DNA of 19,293 nucleotides from JBQLZO01 sp052168315 (GCA_052168315.1 JBQLZO010000058.1:1-19293); one strand, 5' to 3'. Counted from the stretch's first letter, positions 1 through 7,608 are shown. Notes: generated from the letters alone by a model not told the origin. Numbers and translations: made by a program.

Positions 1-148
1 AACCAGCAACCACCCCAACAACCCGATTCGCCCCCGGAGTCTCAACCAGAACCCCCCCCGGCCCCCAACCCCGCGGACCCCAACCGCTCATCCATCCTTC
101 CAAACCACGCATCCCACCCACGCGCGCGGGAGGGAAAGCAAACCTTCC

Positions 149-358
149 GTGACACCACACCCACCACCCGCCCCGCCCATCGCGCCAGCGCCATCGCCGC
201 GCCCGCACACCCTCCCCCACGCGCTGACCTTCTTCCTCAGCGCCGCCGAACGCGCTGCCGTGCTCAGAACACTCAAGCAGCACCACCCAGACCGCCGCAC
301 GGCCCTCCTCGCCGCACTCCACATCAACCATCCCACCACACCGGAAGCCAAACCATGA
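149..358 (+). CDS. Small hypothetical protein ahead of terminase-like genes
   Basis: A 69-residue protein of unknown function. The N-terminal third is Pro/Ala-rich. The rest, from about residue 25, reads as a compact helical segment (LTFFLSAAERAAVLRTLKQH) with alternating hydrophobic and charged positions. Its stop overlaps the next start in an ATGA arrangement at 355-358, which implies translational coupling with the terminase-small-subunit-like gene and is the best argument that it is real. The start is GTG at 149. A purine-rich GGAGGG lies at about 129-134, rather far upstream, so the true start could be further in. It may be a small packaging or regulatory protein of the cassette, but nothing in the sequence assigns a role. 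Confidence 0.55.
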   Translation: MTPHPPPAPPIAPAPSPRPHTLPHALTFFLSAAERAAVLRTLKQHHPDRRTALLAALHINHPTTPEAKP

Positions 359-972
359 CCCACACCACCCGATACCCACCGCCCAACGCAACGCCCCACA
401 CCACAACCACGCGCCCCATCAACCCCCGCCGCAAACCACGCGACCCCCAAGCCCGCACCGAGATCCACAATCAAGCGCCCATCCAGTCCCCACCTCCCGA
501 CCCCCTCGAACCACTCCACCGCGCCCTCGCCGACAACCCCGCCGACATCCAATCACTCGCCGAGGCCGCGCACATCGACATCCCAACCCTCGCCGCGGCC
601 ATCGCGCAACGACCCACCCGCGCGTGGCGCGAGGCGCTCGGTGCGCTGCTCGATGCCTGCGCTCACCTCGCCGCCAGACACGCCCGGGCCCACGCCATCG
701 CGAGGCTCCGCGAACTCGCCGACTCCAACGAACACCCAGAAACCGCCCGCAAGGCCTGCCTCGACCTCGCGAAGCTCCCCGCCGAATTCGCAAAGCACGC
801 CGATACCGGCACGACCACAGACACCGCCAACAACAGCAGCAACAACCGCGCTGCGCCAGACACACTCCACCCCCACCCCACGGCCCTCACTCCCAAACAC
901 GAGAAGGCCATCCAGCAACTCCTCGAACAACTCGCACGCCCACTCCGCGCTGTGCCGCACACCAACCCTTGA
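355..972 (+). CDS. Terminase small-subunit-like protein
   Basis: A 205-residue protein directly ahead of a terminase large subunit, which is where a DNA-recognition small subunit normally sits. The first 50 residues are Pro/Thr/Asn-rich and low in complexity. Residues about 55-85 resemble a helix-turn-helix-like unit (LAEAAHIDIPTLAAAIAQRP). Residues about 105-145 form a long charged helix (HARAHAIARLRELADSNEHP, then ARKACLDLAKL), a pattern I associate with small-subunit-like proteins in which lists of helices mediate oligomerisation. The C-terminal part carries a Thr/Asn-rich linker and a final helix. It overlaps the upstream gene by four bases and is followed after 30 bp by the large subunit. 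The assignment rests mainly on position and helical style. I see no diagnostic motif. Confidence 0.55.
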   Translation: MTHTTRYPPPNATPHTTTTRPINPRRKPRDPQARTEIHNQAPIQSPPPDPLEPLHRALADNPADIQSLAEAAHIDIPTLAAAIAQRPTRAWREALGALLDACAHLAARHARAHAIARLRELADSNEHPETARKACLDLAKLPAEFAKHADTGTTTDTANNSSNNRAAPDTLHPHPTALTPKHEKAIQQLLEQLARPLRAVPHTNP

Positions 973-1002
973 CCAATCTCTGACCAACCCCTGGCCACCA
1001 CA

Positions 1003-2874
1003 ATGCGCACCACACCCAATCCCGATCTCACCACACCGCAGCGGGCCTTCACCTCGGCCGTGCGCCCGCACAACCCCGATGCGCTCCACGCGTGGCTCGT
1101 CGCCGTGCTCGACATCACCGTGCCCAGGCACGCCATCTGCCCAACCTCCACACCGCCCTTCGACTACCTCATCCACACCTTCTTCGAGCCCGCGCCATTC
1201 CCCTCCACCCACGCACCGCCCCACACTCCCACCCAGCCCTGCCCCGCGCCAAACCACCCGCGCGATGCGCTCGTCTGGGCCAACCGTGGCGGCGGCAAGA
1301 CCTTCTACGCCGCGATCGCCACCATCCTCGACCTCATCTTCAAGCCCGGCATCGAGATCAAGTGCATCGCCGGCTCCCTCGAACAAGCCGCTCGCATGCA
1401 CGAGCACATCCGCACCTTCCTCGAACGCCCCGCGCTGCAATGGATGATCGACTCCGACTCCCCCGCGCCCGCGAGCGCCGGCGCGCGCCCCGCCCGGTCG
1501 CGCATCGGGATCACCGAGCGCCGCATCATCCTCGGCAACCACTCCCGGTGCGACATCCTCGCGCAGTCCCAGACCGCCGTCCGCGGCACCCGCCCCCAGA
1601 AACTCCGGTGCGATGAGGTCGAACTCTTCGATCCCGACATCTGGCAGGCCGCCCAGCTCGTCACCCGCTCCAAACACACCCCCGAAGGCCAAACCTACCA
1701 CGCCGCCATCGAAGCCCTCTCCACCATGCACGAACCCCACGGCCTCATGGCCACACTGATCGAACAATCCCAACCCCCAACCCTCTCTTCTTCCTCCCCA
1801 CTGGTGCCCGATGCCCGGTGCCTGATGCCTTCTTCCTCTCCCTCTTCCCGGATCCCTGATCCCGGATCCCTGATGCCAGCCCCCGTGCCAAAGGCACGGA
1901 GGCTCCTCCGCTGGTCCGCCATCGATGTCCTCGAGCCCTGCCCGCCCCACCGCGACTGCGCTGCGTGCCCGCTCGAGCCCGAGTGCGCTGGACGCGCCAA
2001 GACCAGCGGCGCCGGGCACCTGCACATCGACGATGCCATCCAGCAGAAATCACGCGTCGACACCGCCACATGGGAGGCCGAGATGCTCTGCCTCCGACCC
2101 CGGCGATCCAGCGCTGTGTTCCCCGAATTCGAAGACCACATCCACATCATCGACGCCGACCCGCCCCTCCCCGCGCCGCCCACGCCGCCCCATCCACTCA
2201 CCCCGCGCCCCATCCCGCCGCCCATCGCGCCCTCCACGCGCCACCACGACCACACCAACACCCACGCCCACCCCATCACCCTCTGCGCCATGGACTTCGG
2301 CTTCCGCAACCCCACCATCGTCCTCTGGGCCATCAACCACCCCGGCGGCGCTCTCCACATCGTCGATGAACTCGTCCAGCGCGAAGCCTTACTCCAACGC
2401 GCCATCGACGCCATGCTCCACGGCGCGCCGCCCACACCAACAACAACACCCGACGACAAGCCCCGCCCGCACACCTGTCCCCCAGCCCAACCCAACCGCC
2501 CCCGCTGGCCCATCCCCGAATGGGTCGCCATCGACCCCGCCGGAAGGCAACGCTCCGAACAAACCGGCATCTCCGCGGCCACCATGCTCACGCGGGCCGG
2601 GCTCAACCCACGCGCCAAGCCCGCACGCATCGAACCGGGGCTGGCCGCCATCCGCGCCCGCCTCCGCCCCGCCAACCCCGCCGACCCGCCCACCCTCTAC
2701 ATCCACCGCCGATGCCAGACCCTCATCAACGCCATGCACGCCTACCGCTACCCACCCAACAACCCCAACACCACCACGCCCCTCAAGGACGGGCACGACC
2801 ACCCCATCGACGCGCTGCGATACCTCCTGACCAACCTCGAACGCCCGGGGACGCGGATGGTGATGTCGTGGTGA
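1003..2874 (+). CDS. Phage-type terminase large subunit (TerL-like ATPase/nuclease)
   Basis: A 623-residue two-domain DNA-packaging motor protein. The N-terminal ATPase has a Walker A loop ANRGGGKT (residues 93-100, K99) and a Walker B LRCDEVE (D204, E205). The C-terminal RNase H-like nuclease has the expected three acidic positions: D431 in AMDFGF, D511 in AIDPAG and D603 in HPIDALRY. Between the domains lies a Cys cluster, CPPHRDCAACPLEPEC (about residues 311-326), of a kind that could bind zinc. Two low-complexity stretches interrupt the protein. One, at about residues 260-292, is encoded by a dispersed heptamer repeat (1781-1877). The other is a Pro/His-rich stretch just before D431. The motor and nuclease residues look intact, so it need not be dead. 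No portal, capsid or tail gene is visible, so this may be the edge of a prophage or a domesticated cassette. No clear ribosome binding site precedes the ATG. Confidence 0.82.
   Translation: MRTTPNPDLTTPQRAFTSAVRPHNPDALHAWLVAVLDITVPRHAICPTSTPPFDYLIHTFFEPAPFPSTHAPPHTPTQPCPAPNHPRDALVWANRGGGKTFYAAIATILDLIFKPGIEIKCIAGSLEQAARMHEHIRTFLERPALQWMIDSDSPAPASAGARPARSRIGITERRIILGNHSRCDILAQSQTAVRGTRPQKLRCDEVELFDPDIWQAAQLVTRSKHTPEGQTYHAAIEALSTMHEPHGLMATLIEQSQPPTLSSSSPLVPDARCLMPSSSPSSRIPDPGSLMPAPVPKARRLLRWSAIDVLEPCPPHRDCAACPLEPECAGRAKTSGAGHLHIDDAIQQKSRVDTATWEAEMLCLRPRRSSAVFPEFEDHIHIIDADPPLPAPPTPPHPLTPRPIPPPIAPSTRHHDHTNTHAHPITLCAMDFGFRNPTIVLWAINHPGGALHIVDELVQREALLQRAIDAMLHGAPPTPTTTPDDKPRPHTCPPAQPNRPRWPIPEWVAIDPAGRQRSEQTGISAATMLTRAGLNPRAKPARIEPGLAAIRARLRPANPADPPTLYIHRRCQTLINAMHAYRYPPNNPNTTTPLKDGHDHPIDALRYLLTNLERPGTRMVMSW
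1781..1877 (+). repeat. Dispersed heptamer element, copy A, inside the terminase gene
   Basis: A CT-rich lead is followed by four 7-bp units at 1802-1829, a CT-rich spacer at 1830-1849, and four more units at 1850-1877. All units fit [TCG]G[AG]T[GC]CC, for example TGGTGCC, CGATGCC and TGATCCC. The same architecture is found at 5650-5677 (one block) and 15274-15342 (two blocks). Here the element is read in frame and encodes a Ser/Pro-rich insert that has no counterpart in the ATPase or nuclease motifs. Confidence 0.85.
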
Positions 2875-3017
2875 AGGCCGACGAGCGTGCACGCAGTGCG
2901 GATTGCTGAAGGCGGCTCGTTGATCACTCAGATATCGAGGGCGTCGCAGCAGCAGCAGCAGCGTGGTGTGGGCGGAATCCACAATCTTGACGGCCGTGAT
3001 TGGAGTATTCTGAGGCG
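2875..3017. other. Spacer at the boundary between the terminase cassette and the restriction-modification pair
   Basis: A 143-bp non-coding stretch where base composition changes from very C-rich to more balanced. It contains a short CAG/GCA microsatellite at about 2947-2962. A TTGACG at about 2988-2993 lies upstream of the endonuclease, but no -10 box stands at normal spacing, so I do not call a promoter. Confidence 0.4.
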
Positions 3018-3758
3018 ATGAGCGCTGAAGGAATTCGATTGAATCGGTTGAATGAGCGGGTTATGGCAGCGACAGAGTTTTTCTGGACGGCTCGGGGCTC
3101 ACAGGCGGCAAGCCAGGGCGGAGCGACGGGGGACAAGGACAGGGGCGGGCGTTCGGCGGTGACGGGGGGTGGACACATCGATGGATTTGTAACGCTCATA
3201 CAGCAGTTGCTGGTCGAGAACGGCGTGCCAGAGGACTGCTTTTTCGCGAAGCGGCGTACGGTGGATCTGCCGCTTTATTTCAGGCCACATCGCGACTGGG
3301 ACTTGGTGCTTGTGTACCGGGGGATGCTGGTGGCGTGCATGGAATTCAAATCACAGGTCGGCCCATCGTTCGGGAACAACTACAACAACCGTGTGCAGGA
3401 AGCGGTCGGTGATGGGCACGACCTCGCCGTGGCGTATCGCGAGGGCCTGTTCAAGCCATCGCCCCGTCCCTGGGCCGGATATCTGATGTTGCTGGAGGAC
3501 ACGGAGCGATCTCGATCGGCAGTGTCGGTTCGTGGCACGCACTTCCCTGTTGATCCGGCATTCCAAGAAGCGTCATATGCAAAGCGGTATGAGGTGACGG
3601 TTACCCGGCTGGTTCGCGAGTCGTTGTACGACGCGGCATCTCTGATACTGACATCGAAGGGGCCGCCATGCGGCTACACAATTCCGAGCGAAGAAATCGG
3701 GTTTCGACGGATGGCCCTCTCGCTCATCGGGCACGCGATGGGCGTGATTTCCGAGTAA
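3018..3758 (+). CDS. Type II restriction endonuclease, PaeR7I/XhoI family
   Basis: A 246-residue enzyme, close to the usual length of the family, predicted to cut CTCGAG. The family-typical block is clear: GGHIDGF, then LPLYFRPHRDWDLVLVYRG, MEFKSQVGPSFGNNYNNR, a YREGLF stretch, WAGYLMLLED, and ASYAKRYE with RLVRESLYDA near the end. The PD-(D/E)XK-like catalytic residues are D95 (RDWDLV) and E109-x-K111 (MEFKSQ). ATG at 3018 is chosen because it gives the family length. GAGG lies immediately upstream, and a TTG at 3000 would add six residues. The gene overlaps the convergent methyltransferase by 35 bp. Its G+C content and codon use are lower and less C-biased than its neighbours, a sign of acquisition. 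The CTCGAG specificity is inferred from the family. Confidence 0.9.
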   Translation: MSAEGIRLNRLNERVMAATEFFWTARGSQAASQGGATGDKDRGGRSAVTGGGHIDGFVTLIQQLLVENGVPEDCFFAKRRTVDLPLYFRPHRDWDLVLVYRGMLVACMEFKSQVGPSFGNNYNNRVQEAVGDGHDLAVAYREGLFKPSPRPWAGYLMLLEDTERSRSAVSVRGTHFPVDPAFQEASYAKRYEVTVTRLVRESLYDAASLILTSKGPPCGYTIPSEEIGFRRMALSLIGHAMGVISE

Positions 3759-4710
3759 CCGGCTTGGTTGGCCCTGTGATCTCGATGATCGGCGATGGAC
3801 GCCCGAGGACACCCTCCGAGGCCTCAGCCTTGATGCGCGTTTCCGCCATGCTGAAATAGCCGGGATCGATCTCGTTGATGATGCTGTTGCGGTCGGCCTT
3901 GATCGCGGCGAGTGTTGTAGTGCCGGTGCCTCCAAATGGATCGAGCACGGTGTCGCCGGTGAACGAGAACATGCGAACAAGCCGGTAGGCGAGTTCAAGG
4001 GGATAGGGCGCGGGATGCTGGCGTGTCGATGCACCGGTGAGATCGGTCCAGATCGGGCGGAACCACTTGGCCTGCTCTTCCTTGGTCAGCCGGGAGGTGG
4101 CACGCTGATCATCGGTTGGGTTGCGGTAGGCACCGGGCTTGCGGAGCATGAGGATGTACTCGACATCGTTCTTGATGATGGCGTTCGGTTCGTAGGGCTT
4201 GCCGAGGAAGCCCGCCCCGTTGCCGTCGGCCTCGAACGCGGCGTTGGCGATTTTGTTCCAGAGGATCGGCGTGAGGTAATCGAATCCGATGCGTCGACAG
4301 CGTACGGAAATATCGGCGTGGAGCGGAAAGACATGGTGGCGGCCATTGTTCTTGCGGCGGGCGACGCAGACATCCCCGACATTGCAGACGAGCCGACCGC
4401 CGGCGCAGAGCACGCGGTAGCAGTGCCGCCACACCTGGTCGAGTTCATCATGGAACGCCTCGTAGTCGTCGAGGTCGCCGAGCTGGTCCGGATGGTCGTT
4501 GTATTTCTTGAGATTGAAGTATGGCGGCGAGGTGACCACGAGATGGACGGAACCATCCGGAATCCAGTCGAGGTGCCGCGCATCGCCCAAGCGGAGCGTG
4601 TGCGAAGTCGCCGGCCCGTCGTACGGGCGAAGTGTGGGGATGGTCGTCGCTTCGGCACGGGTGCGACCAGCGGGCGACGGAGTGGCGTTCGATGAAGTCG
4701 GTTGGAACAC
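3724..4710 (-). CDS. DNA methyltransferase, SPPY-type with motif IV before motif I, partner of the endonuclease
   Basis: A 328-residue site-specific DNA methyltransferase that should protect the host from the adjacent endonuclease. Catalytic motif IV, TSPPY, is at residues 60-64, and the SAM-binding motif I, DPFGGTGTT, is at 257-265. Motif IV ahead of motif I is the beta-class order. The serine form of (D/N/S)PPY is most common in N4-cytosine enzymes but also occurs in some N6-adenine ones. Other conserved features are GGRLVCNVGD, ILWNK, the loop GKPYEPNAIIKNDVEYIL and the helix PYPLELAYRLVRMFS. The start is GTG at 4710 with no convincing ribosome binding site, so the N-terminus is uncertain. 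The convergent 35-bp 3' overlap with the endonuclease means the two ends evolve together. As I recall it, classical M.PaeR7I is larger and gamma-class, so this partner is atypical. Confidence 0.88.
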   Translation of the reverse strand: MFQPTSSNATPSPAGRTRAEATTIPTLRPYDGPATSHTLRLGDARHLDWIPDGSVHLVVTSPPYFNLKKYNDHPDQLGDLDDYEAFHDELDQVWRHCYRVLCAGGRLVCNVGDVCVARRKNNGRHHVFPLHADISVRCRRIGFDYLTPILWNKIANAAFEADGNGAGFLGKPYEPNAIIKNDVEYILMLRKPGAYRNPTDDQRATSRLTKEEQAKWFRPIWTDLTGASTRQHPAPYPLELAYRLVRMFSFTGDTVLDPFGGTGTTTLAAIKADRNSIINEIDPGYFSMAETRIKAEASEGVLGRPSPIIEITGPTKPVTRKSRPSRAR

Positions 4711-4809
4711 GGGATGCCTGAACGGGTGCGGGGTCGAAGGATTCTCGTTCGGGAGATGGTAGCATCAACCGCGCCATCATGGTCCCTGGGTCCGCCTCCG
4801 GTCCCATCC

Positions 4810-5388
4810 TCACCGCTCATCATCCCCTCCCACCCCCGCCCCAGGCACGAACGCGAACACCGCCCGATCGCCGCGTCCACGATTCCGGAAATGGGCGTCC
4901 ATCACGATGTCCACACCGCCATCCTCGCCCCGCTCGAACCCAACCCACGGCGCCTCCCCGTACTTGCCGGCCTGCCAGTGCCAGGTCATCCATTCCGGCT
5001 CACCGTCCGGCAGCGGTGGATTGGTGATCAACGGTGTGTGGCACCACCCGAGCCGTCCGAACTCCAGACGAACACGCCGCACCGCCGCCTCCTCATCCCG
5101 CACATCCACGCTCGCCCGCGTGGCCGCGATCGCGCGCTCGATCTCAGCCATGACCGCCCGATGCCGCTTATCGAACGAAGGCGCCACCGCTTCAAGGACC
5201 GGTTCGATCCAAGGCCTGACAAGAGAGTCTTCCCGTTCGAGATCGCCCACCAGCAGCACACCCACCACACCCAGCCCCACGGCCACCGCTGGATGCACAC
5301 GAATCCGCGGCTGATACCCCCGCACGCCTTCCAACTGTCCCTTCGTCCCGCTCAACGCCACGCCTCCAAAGGCCCGCACCCACCTCAC
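4810..5388 (-). CDS. Hypothetical membrane-anchored protein
   Basis: A protein of up to 192 residues that I do not recognise. One hydrophobic segment, PAVAVGLGVVGVLLVGDLE (about residues 33-51), looks like an N-terminal membrane anchor. The remainder would be extracytoplasmic: an amphipathic helical part (about 60-110, FDKRHRAVMAEIERAIAATR), then a Trp/His/Gly-rich C-terminal part with WMTWHWQAGKYGEAPWVGFE and a VDIVMDAHFRN stretch. A basic RGYQPRIRVH precedes the hydrophobic segment, as expected for a type II anchor. GTG at 5388 is the longest start. A GTG about 21 codons further in is equally possible, and neither has a well-placed ribosome binding site. It lies downstream of metK on the same strand but beyond the metK terminator, so it probably has its own promoter. 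Confidence 0.6.
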   Translation of the reverse strand: MRWVRAFGGVALSGTKGQLEGVRGYQPRIRVHPAVAVGLGVVGVLLVGDLEREDSLVRPWIEPVLEAVAPSFDKRHRAVMAEIERAIAATRASVDVRDEEAAVRRVRLEFGRLGWCHTPLITNPPLPDGEPEWMTWHWQAGKYGEAPWVGFERGEDGGVDIVMDAHFRNRGRGDRAVFAFVPGAGVGGDDER

Positions 5389-5481
5389 GCCCGCCGCCCC
5401 TCAATCGACGCCCACTCGGCAATCCGCACAAACATACCTCAGGGCCCCCGATCCCAAAGCCACACAACGCTGCGGACCAGA

Positions 5482-5517
5482 CGAAAAAGCGAAAGAGGGC
5501 ACCCAAAGGATGCCCTC
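5482..5517 (-). terminator. Intrinsic terminator downstream of metK
   Basis: A perfect 7-bp stem pairs 5495-5501 with 5511-5517 across a 9-nt loop. Read on the minus strand, the hairpin is followed by a T-rich tail (TTTCGCTTTTTCG). This places the end of the metK transcript about 170 nt after its stop, so the two repeats described at 5566-5677 are transcribed in the metK 3' untranslated region. Confidence 0.7.
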
Positions 5518-5565
5518 GAAACGCATGACAGTCCAGCGTTCACCACCCCCGCCCCCACTCACTCC

Positions 5566-5604
5566 CCTTCTTCCTCCGCGCCCTCTGCGCCTCTGTGGTG
5601 AAAA
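5566..5604. repeat. Copy of the widespread 'CTCTGTGGTGAA' interspersed sequence
   Basis: The stretch CTCTGCGCCTCTGTGGTGAA at about 5583-5602, with its leading CTTCTTCCTCCGCG, matches from memory a sequence scattered through spacers in many bacterial phyla (reverse strand TTCACCACAGAG...). It often gives rise to spurious 'SPQRRR' peptides. It sits between the metK stop and its terminator. Function unknown. Confidence 0.55.
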
Positions 5605-5649
5605 TCTCTTCTCCCTGTTCTCTCTCTCCTCTGCCTCTTCACTCTTCAC

Positions 5650-5677
5650 TGGTGCCTGATGCCCGATCCCTGATGCC
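5650..5677 (-). repeat. Dispersed heptamer element, copy B, beside the metK stop
   Basis: Four exact 7-bp units (TGGTGCC, TGATGCC, CGATCCC, TGATGCC on the plus strand) are preceded by a long CT-rich tract from about 5606 and followed by TCTCTTC, which touches the metK stop codon at 5685-5687. It is the same element as at 1802-1877 and 15274-15342. Confidence 0.85.
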
Positions 5678-5684
5678 TCTCTTC

Positions 5685-6923
5685 TCACCCCACCGCCTTC
5701 TTCAGCGCCTCCACCTTGTCCAGCTTCTCCCAGGTGAAGGTGTCGTGCGACTGGGTCGTGCCGTCCGGGCGGGTCACCTCGACGCTCGCCGGCTGGCGCC
5801 CGAAGTGCCCGTGATACGCCGTCGGGCTGAAGATCGGGCGCAGCAGGTTCAGCGACTCGATGATCCCCCTCGGCGTCAGGCGGAACACCTCGCGGATCGC
5901 CTTCTCGATCTTCACCGGGTCGGCCTGCTCCGTGCCGTGGCAGTTGATGTGCACGCTCGTGGGCTCGACCACGCCGATCGCGTACGCCAGCTGCAGCTCG
6001 CACTCCTCGGCCAGCCCTGCCGCCACCACATTCTTCGCGATGTACCGCGCCATGTACGCCGCCGAGCGGTCGACCTTGGTGGGGTCCTTGCCGGAGAACG
6101 CCCCGCCGCCGTGGCGGCCCATGCCGCCGTAGGTGTCCACGATGATCTTCCGCCCGGTCAGCCCGACATCCCCGTGCGGCCCGCCGATCTCGAACGCGCC
6201 GGTCGGGTTCACGAACACCTCGATGTCATCATTCCACCAGGTCTCGCCCAGCACCGGCTTGATGATGTGCTTGATCACCTCGTGCGAGAGCTGCTTCTGA
6301 CGCTCCGAGCGCTCGGCCGAGTTCTTCGAGTTCCACATCGGGCCGTGCTGCGTCGAGAGCACCACATTCTTCACCCGCACCGGCTTGCCCCGCGAGTCGT
6401 ACTCGATCGCCACCTGCGACTTCGCATCCGGGCGGAGCTGCTCGATCATCGTCCCCTCCCGCGCCTGCGCCTGACGCTCGATCAGGCGGTGCGAGAGATA
6501 GATCGGCAGCGGCATGTAGGTGCCCGACTCCAGCGACTCCGTCTCGCGGCACGCGTACCCGAACATCAGGCCCTGGTCGCCCGCGCCGAACTCGCCCTCG
6601 CGGTGCACGCCCATCGAGATCTCCGGCGACTGCTGCTTCAGCGACACCAGCACCGCGCACGACCGATGGTCGAACTGCATGTCCCCATCCGTGTACCCGA
6701 TCCGCTTGATCGTCTCGCGCACCACATCCGCGATCTCGACATACGCCTCGGTCTTCACCTCGCCGGCCACCACCGCCATCCCCGTCGAGACCATCGTCTC
6801 GCACGCCACCCGGGAGTTCGGATCCTGGATCAGCATCGCGTCGAGCACGGCGTCGGAAATCTGGTCCGCCACCTTGTCAGGATGGCCCATCGACACGGAT
6901 TCAGAGGTAAAGAGATAGGACAT
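5685..6923 (-). CDS. metK: S-adenosylmethionine synthetase
   Basis: MetK makes S-adenosylmethionine from ATP and methionine in the cytoplasm. The 412-residue product has the family signatures in order: GHPDKVADQISDA near the N-terminus (H14, D16 and K17 bind ATP and metal), GAGDQGLMFGYA (113-124), and the glycine-rich GGGAFSGKD (272-280) followed by KVDRSAAYMARY. ATG at 6923 is chosen because MSYLFTSESVSMGHPDK is the normal family N-terminus and a GGGAG stands about 9 bases upstream. Extending to 7004 would add 27 residues without family character. The protein is longer than the roughly 384 residues of the E. coli enzyme. It shares a large divergent spacer with the 7622 gene, and its transcript should end at 5482-5517. 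I looked for a SAM or SAH riboswitch in the leader and found none I could support. Confidence 0.97.
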   Translation of the reverse strand: MSYLFTSESVSMGHPDKVADQISDAVLDAMLIQDPNSRVACETMVSTGMAVVAGEVKTEAYVEIADVVRETIKRIGYTDGDMQFDHRSCAVLVSLKQQSPEISMGVHREGEFGAGDQGLMFGYACRETESLESGTYMPLPIYLSHRLIERQAQAREGTMIEQLRPDAKSQVAIEYDSRGKPVRVKNVVLSTQHGPMWNSKNSAERSERQKQLSHEVIKHIIKPVLGETWWNDDIEVFVNPTGAFEIGGPHGDVGLTGRKIIVDTYGGMGRHGGGAFSGKDPTKVDRSAAYMARYIAKNVVAAGLAEECELQLAYAIGVVEPTSVHINCHGTEQADPVKIEKAIREVFRLTPRGIIESLNLLRPIFSPTAYHGHFGRQPASVEVTRPDGTTQSHDTFTWEKLDKVEALKKAVG

Positions 6924-7373
6924 CGGGCGACTCCCATGGGAACGGTGGAGAACGAATTCGGGGACTGCGGGCACGCCGCACGGGCCTCGTCGCGATTCAT
7001 CCATTCATCCGGATGAACGGGCGAAGACTCGGCCCGGCGAGTCTATCCACCCGCCCATCCCCCGACAAGCCGAGCGCATCGCGCAGCGGAGTTCGTGCCG
7101 GCCGCTCACGTCAGGAAGGGCCCCTCCGCAGCGATGGACCCTTCGCCGCGCACCGCTGGCGCCGGTGCCCACCCCCCGACACCACGCCGAACATCCGAAA
7201 GTAAGGTCACGCTTACGAAAATCACCCAATGAAGGTTCGGCATAAGTGCCGTGCCGGACCGGAGGCATCCCGCGACGCGACCCGCATCCCAAAGAGCACC
7301 CGTCGTGCCAGGCGAGCTGGATTCGTTCGGCGCGATATATAGGCCGTAAGTCACTGGCTATTACGATCTTATG

Positions 7374-7411
7374 GGCCAATGGCCAAATTATGGACACAAT
7401 TCACTTGGCCA
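7374..7411. promoter_or_regulatory. Nested inverted repeats, possible operator
   Basis: GGCCA-A-TGGCC at 7374-7384 is a perfect small palindrome. Its right half begins a second inverted repeat, TGGCCAA (7380-7386) with TTGGCCA (7405-7411), across 18 bp. It lies in the A+T-rich part of the divergent spacer. Operator function is inferred from symmetry and position only. Confidence 0.3.
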
Positions 7412-7571
7412 GACGCCATCCTGTTCCGTATATCCAAGGGTCGTGGTCCTTCATTTCTGACGCATAGCCAAGCGCGGTGATCCACGATCCGTGTGCAATA
7501 ACGAAGCGCGCGGTGCGCGGCGATGCCCGAACGCGCCGTCCCCCACAAAGTCCTCGCCGACCCCGGTGCCA

Positions 7572-7608
7572 CCCCCCAGCCATTCCCCAGCCACCCCCCA
7601 GCCACCCC
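7572..7608. repeat. C-run array upstream of the 7622 gene
   Basis: Four C runs (6, 4, 6 and 4 long) are separated mostly by AGCCA or AGCCATT and end 14 bp before the ATG. The minus strand fits a G-quadruplex pattern. It resembles the arrays after the VKOR-DsbA and eno stop codons. Confidence 0.6.

Noticed and set aside
553..2025. Long minus-strand open frame opposite the terminase genes
   Set aside because: Its protein is Gly/Val/Arg-rich low-complexity sequence with no motif, while the opposite frame has complete ATPase and nuclease motifs. It is a shadow caused by high G+C.
6924..7004. 27-residue N-terminal extension of metK
   Set aside because: It has no family similarity, and the ATG at 6923 has both a ribosome binding site and the conserved N-terminus.
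6924..7250. SAM or SAH riboswitch in the metK leader
   Set aside because: Hairpins exist but I could not fit the conserved core of any known SAM or SAH riboswitch class. A covariance-model search would settle it.
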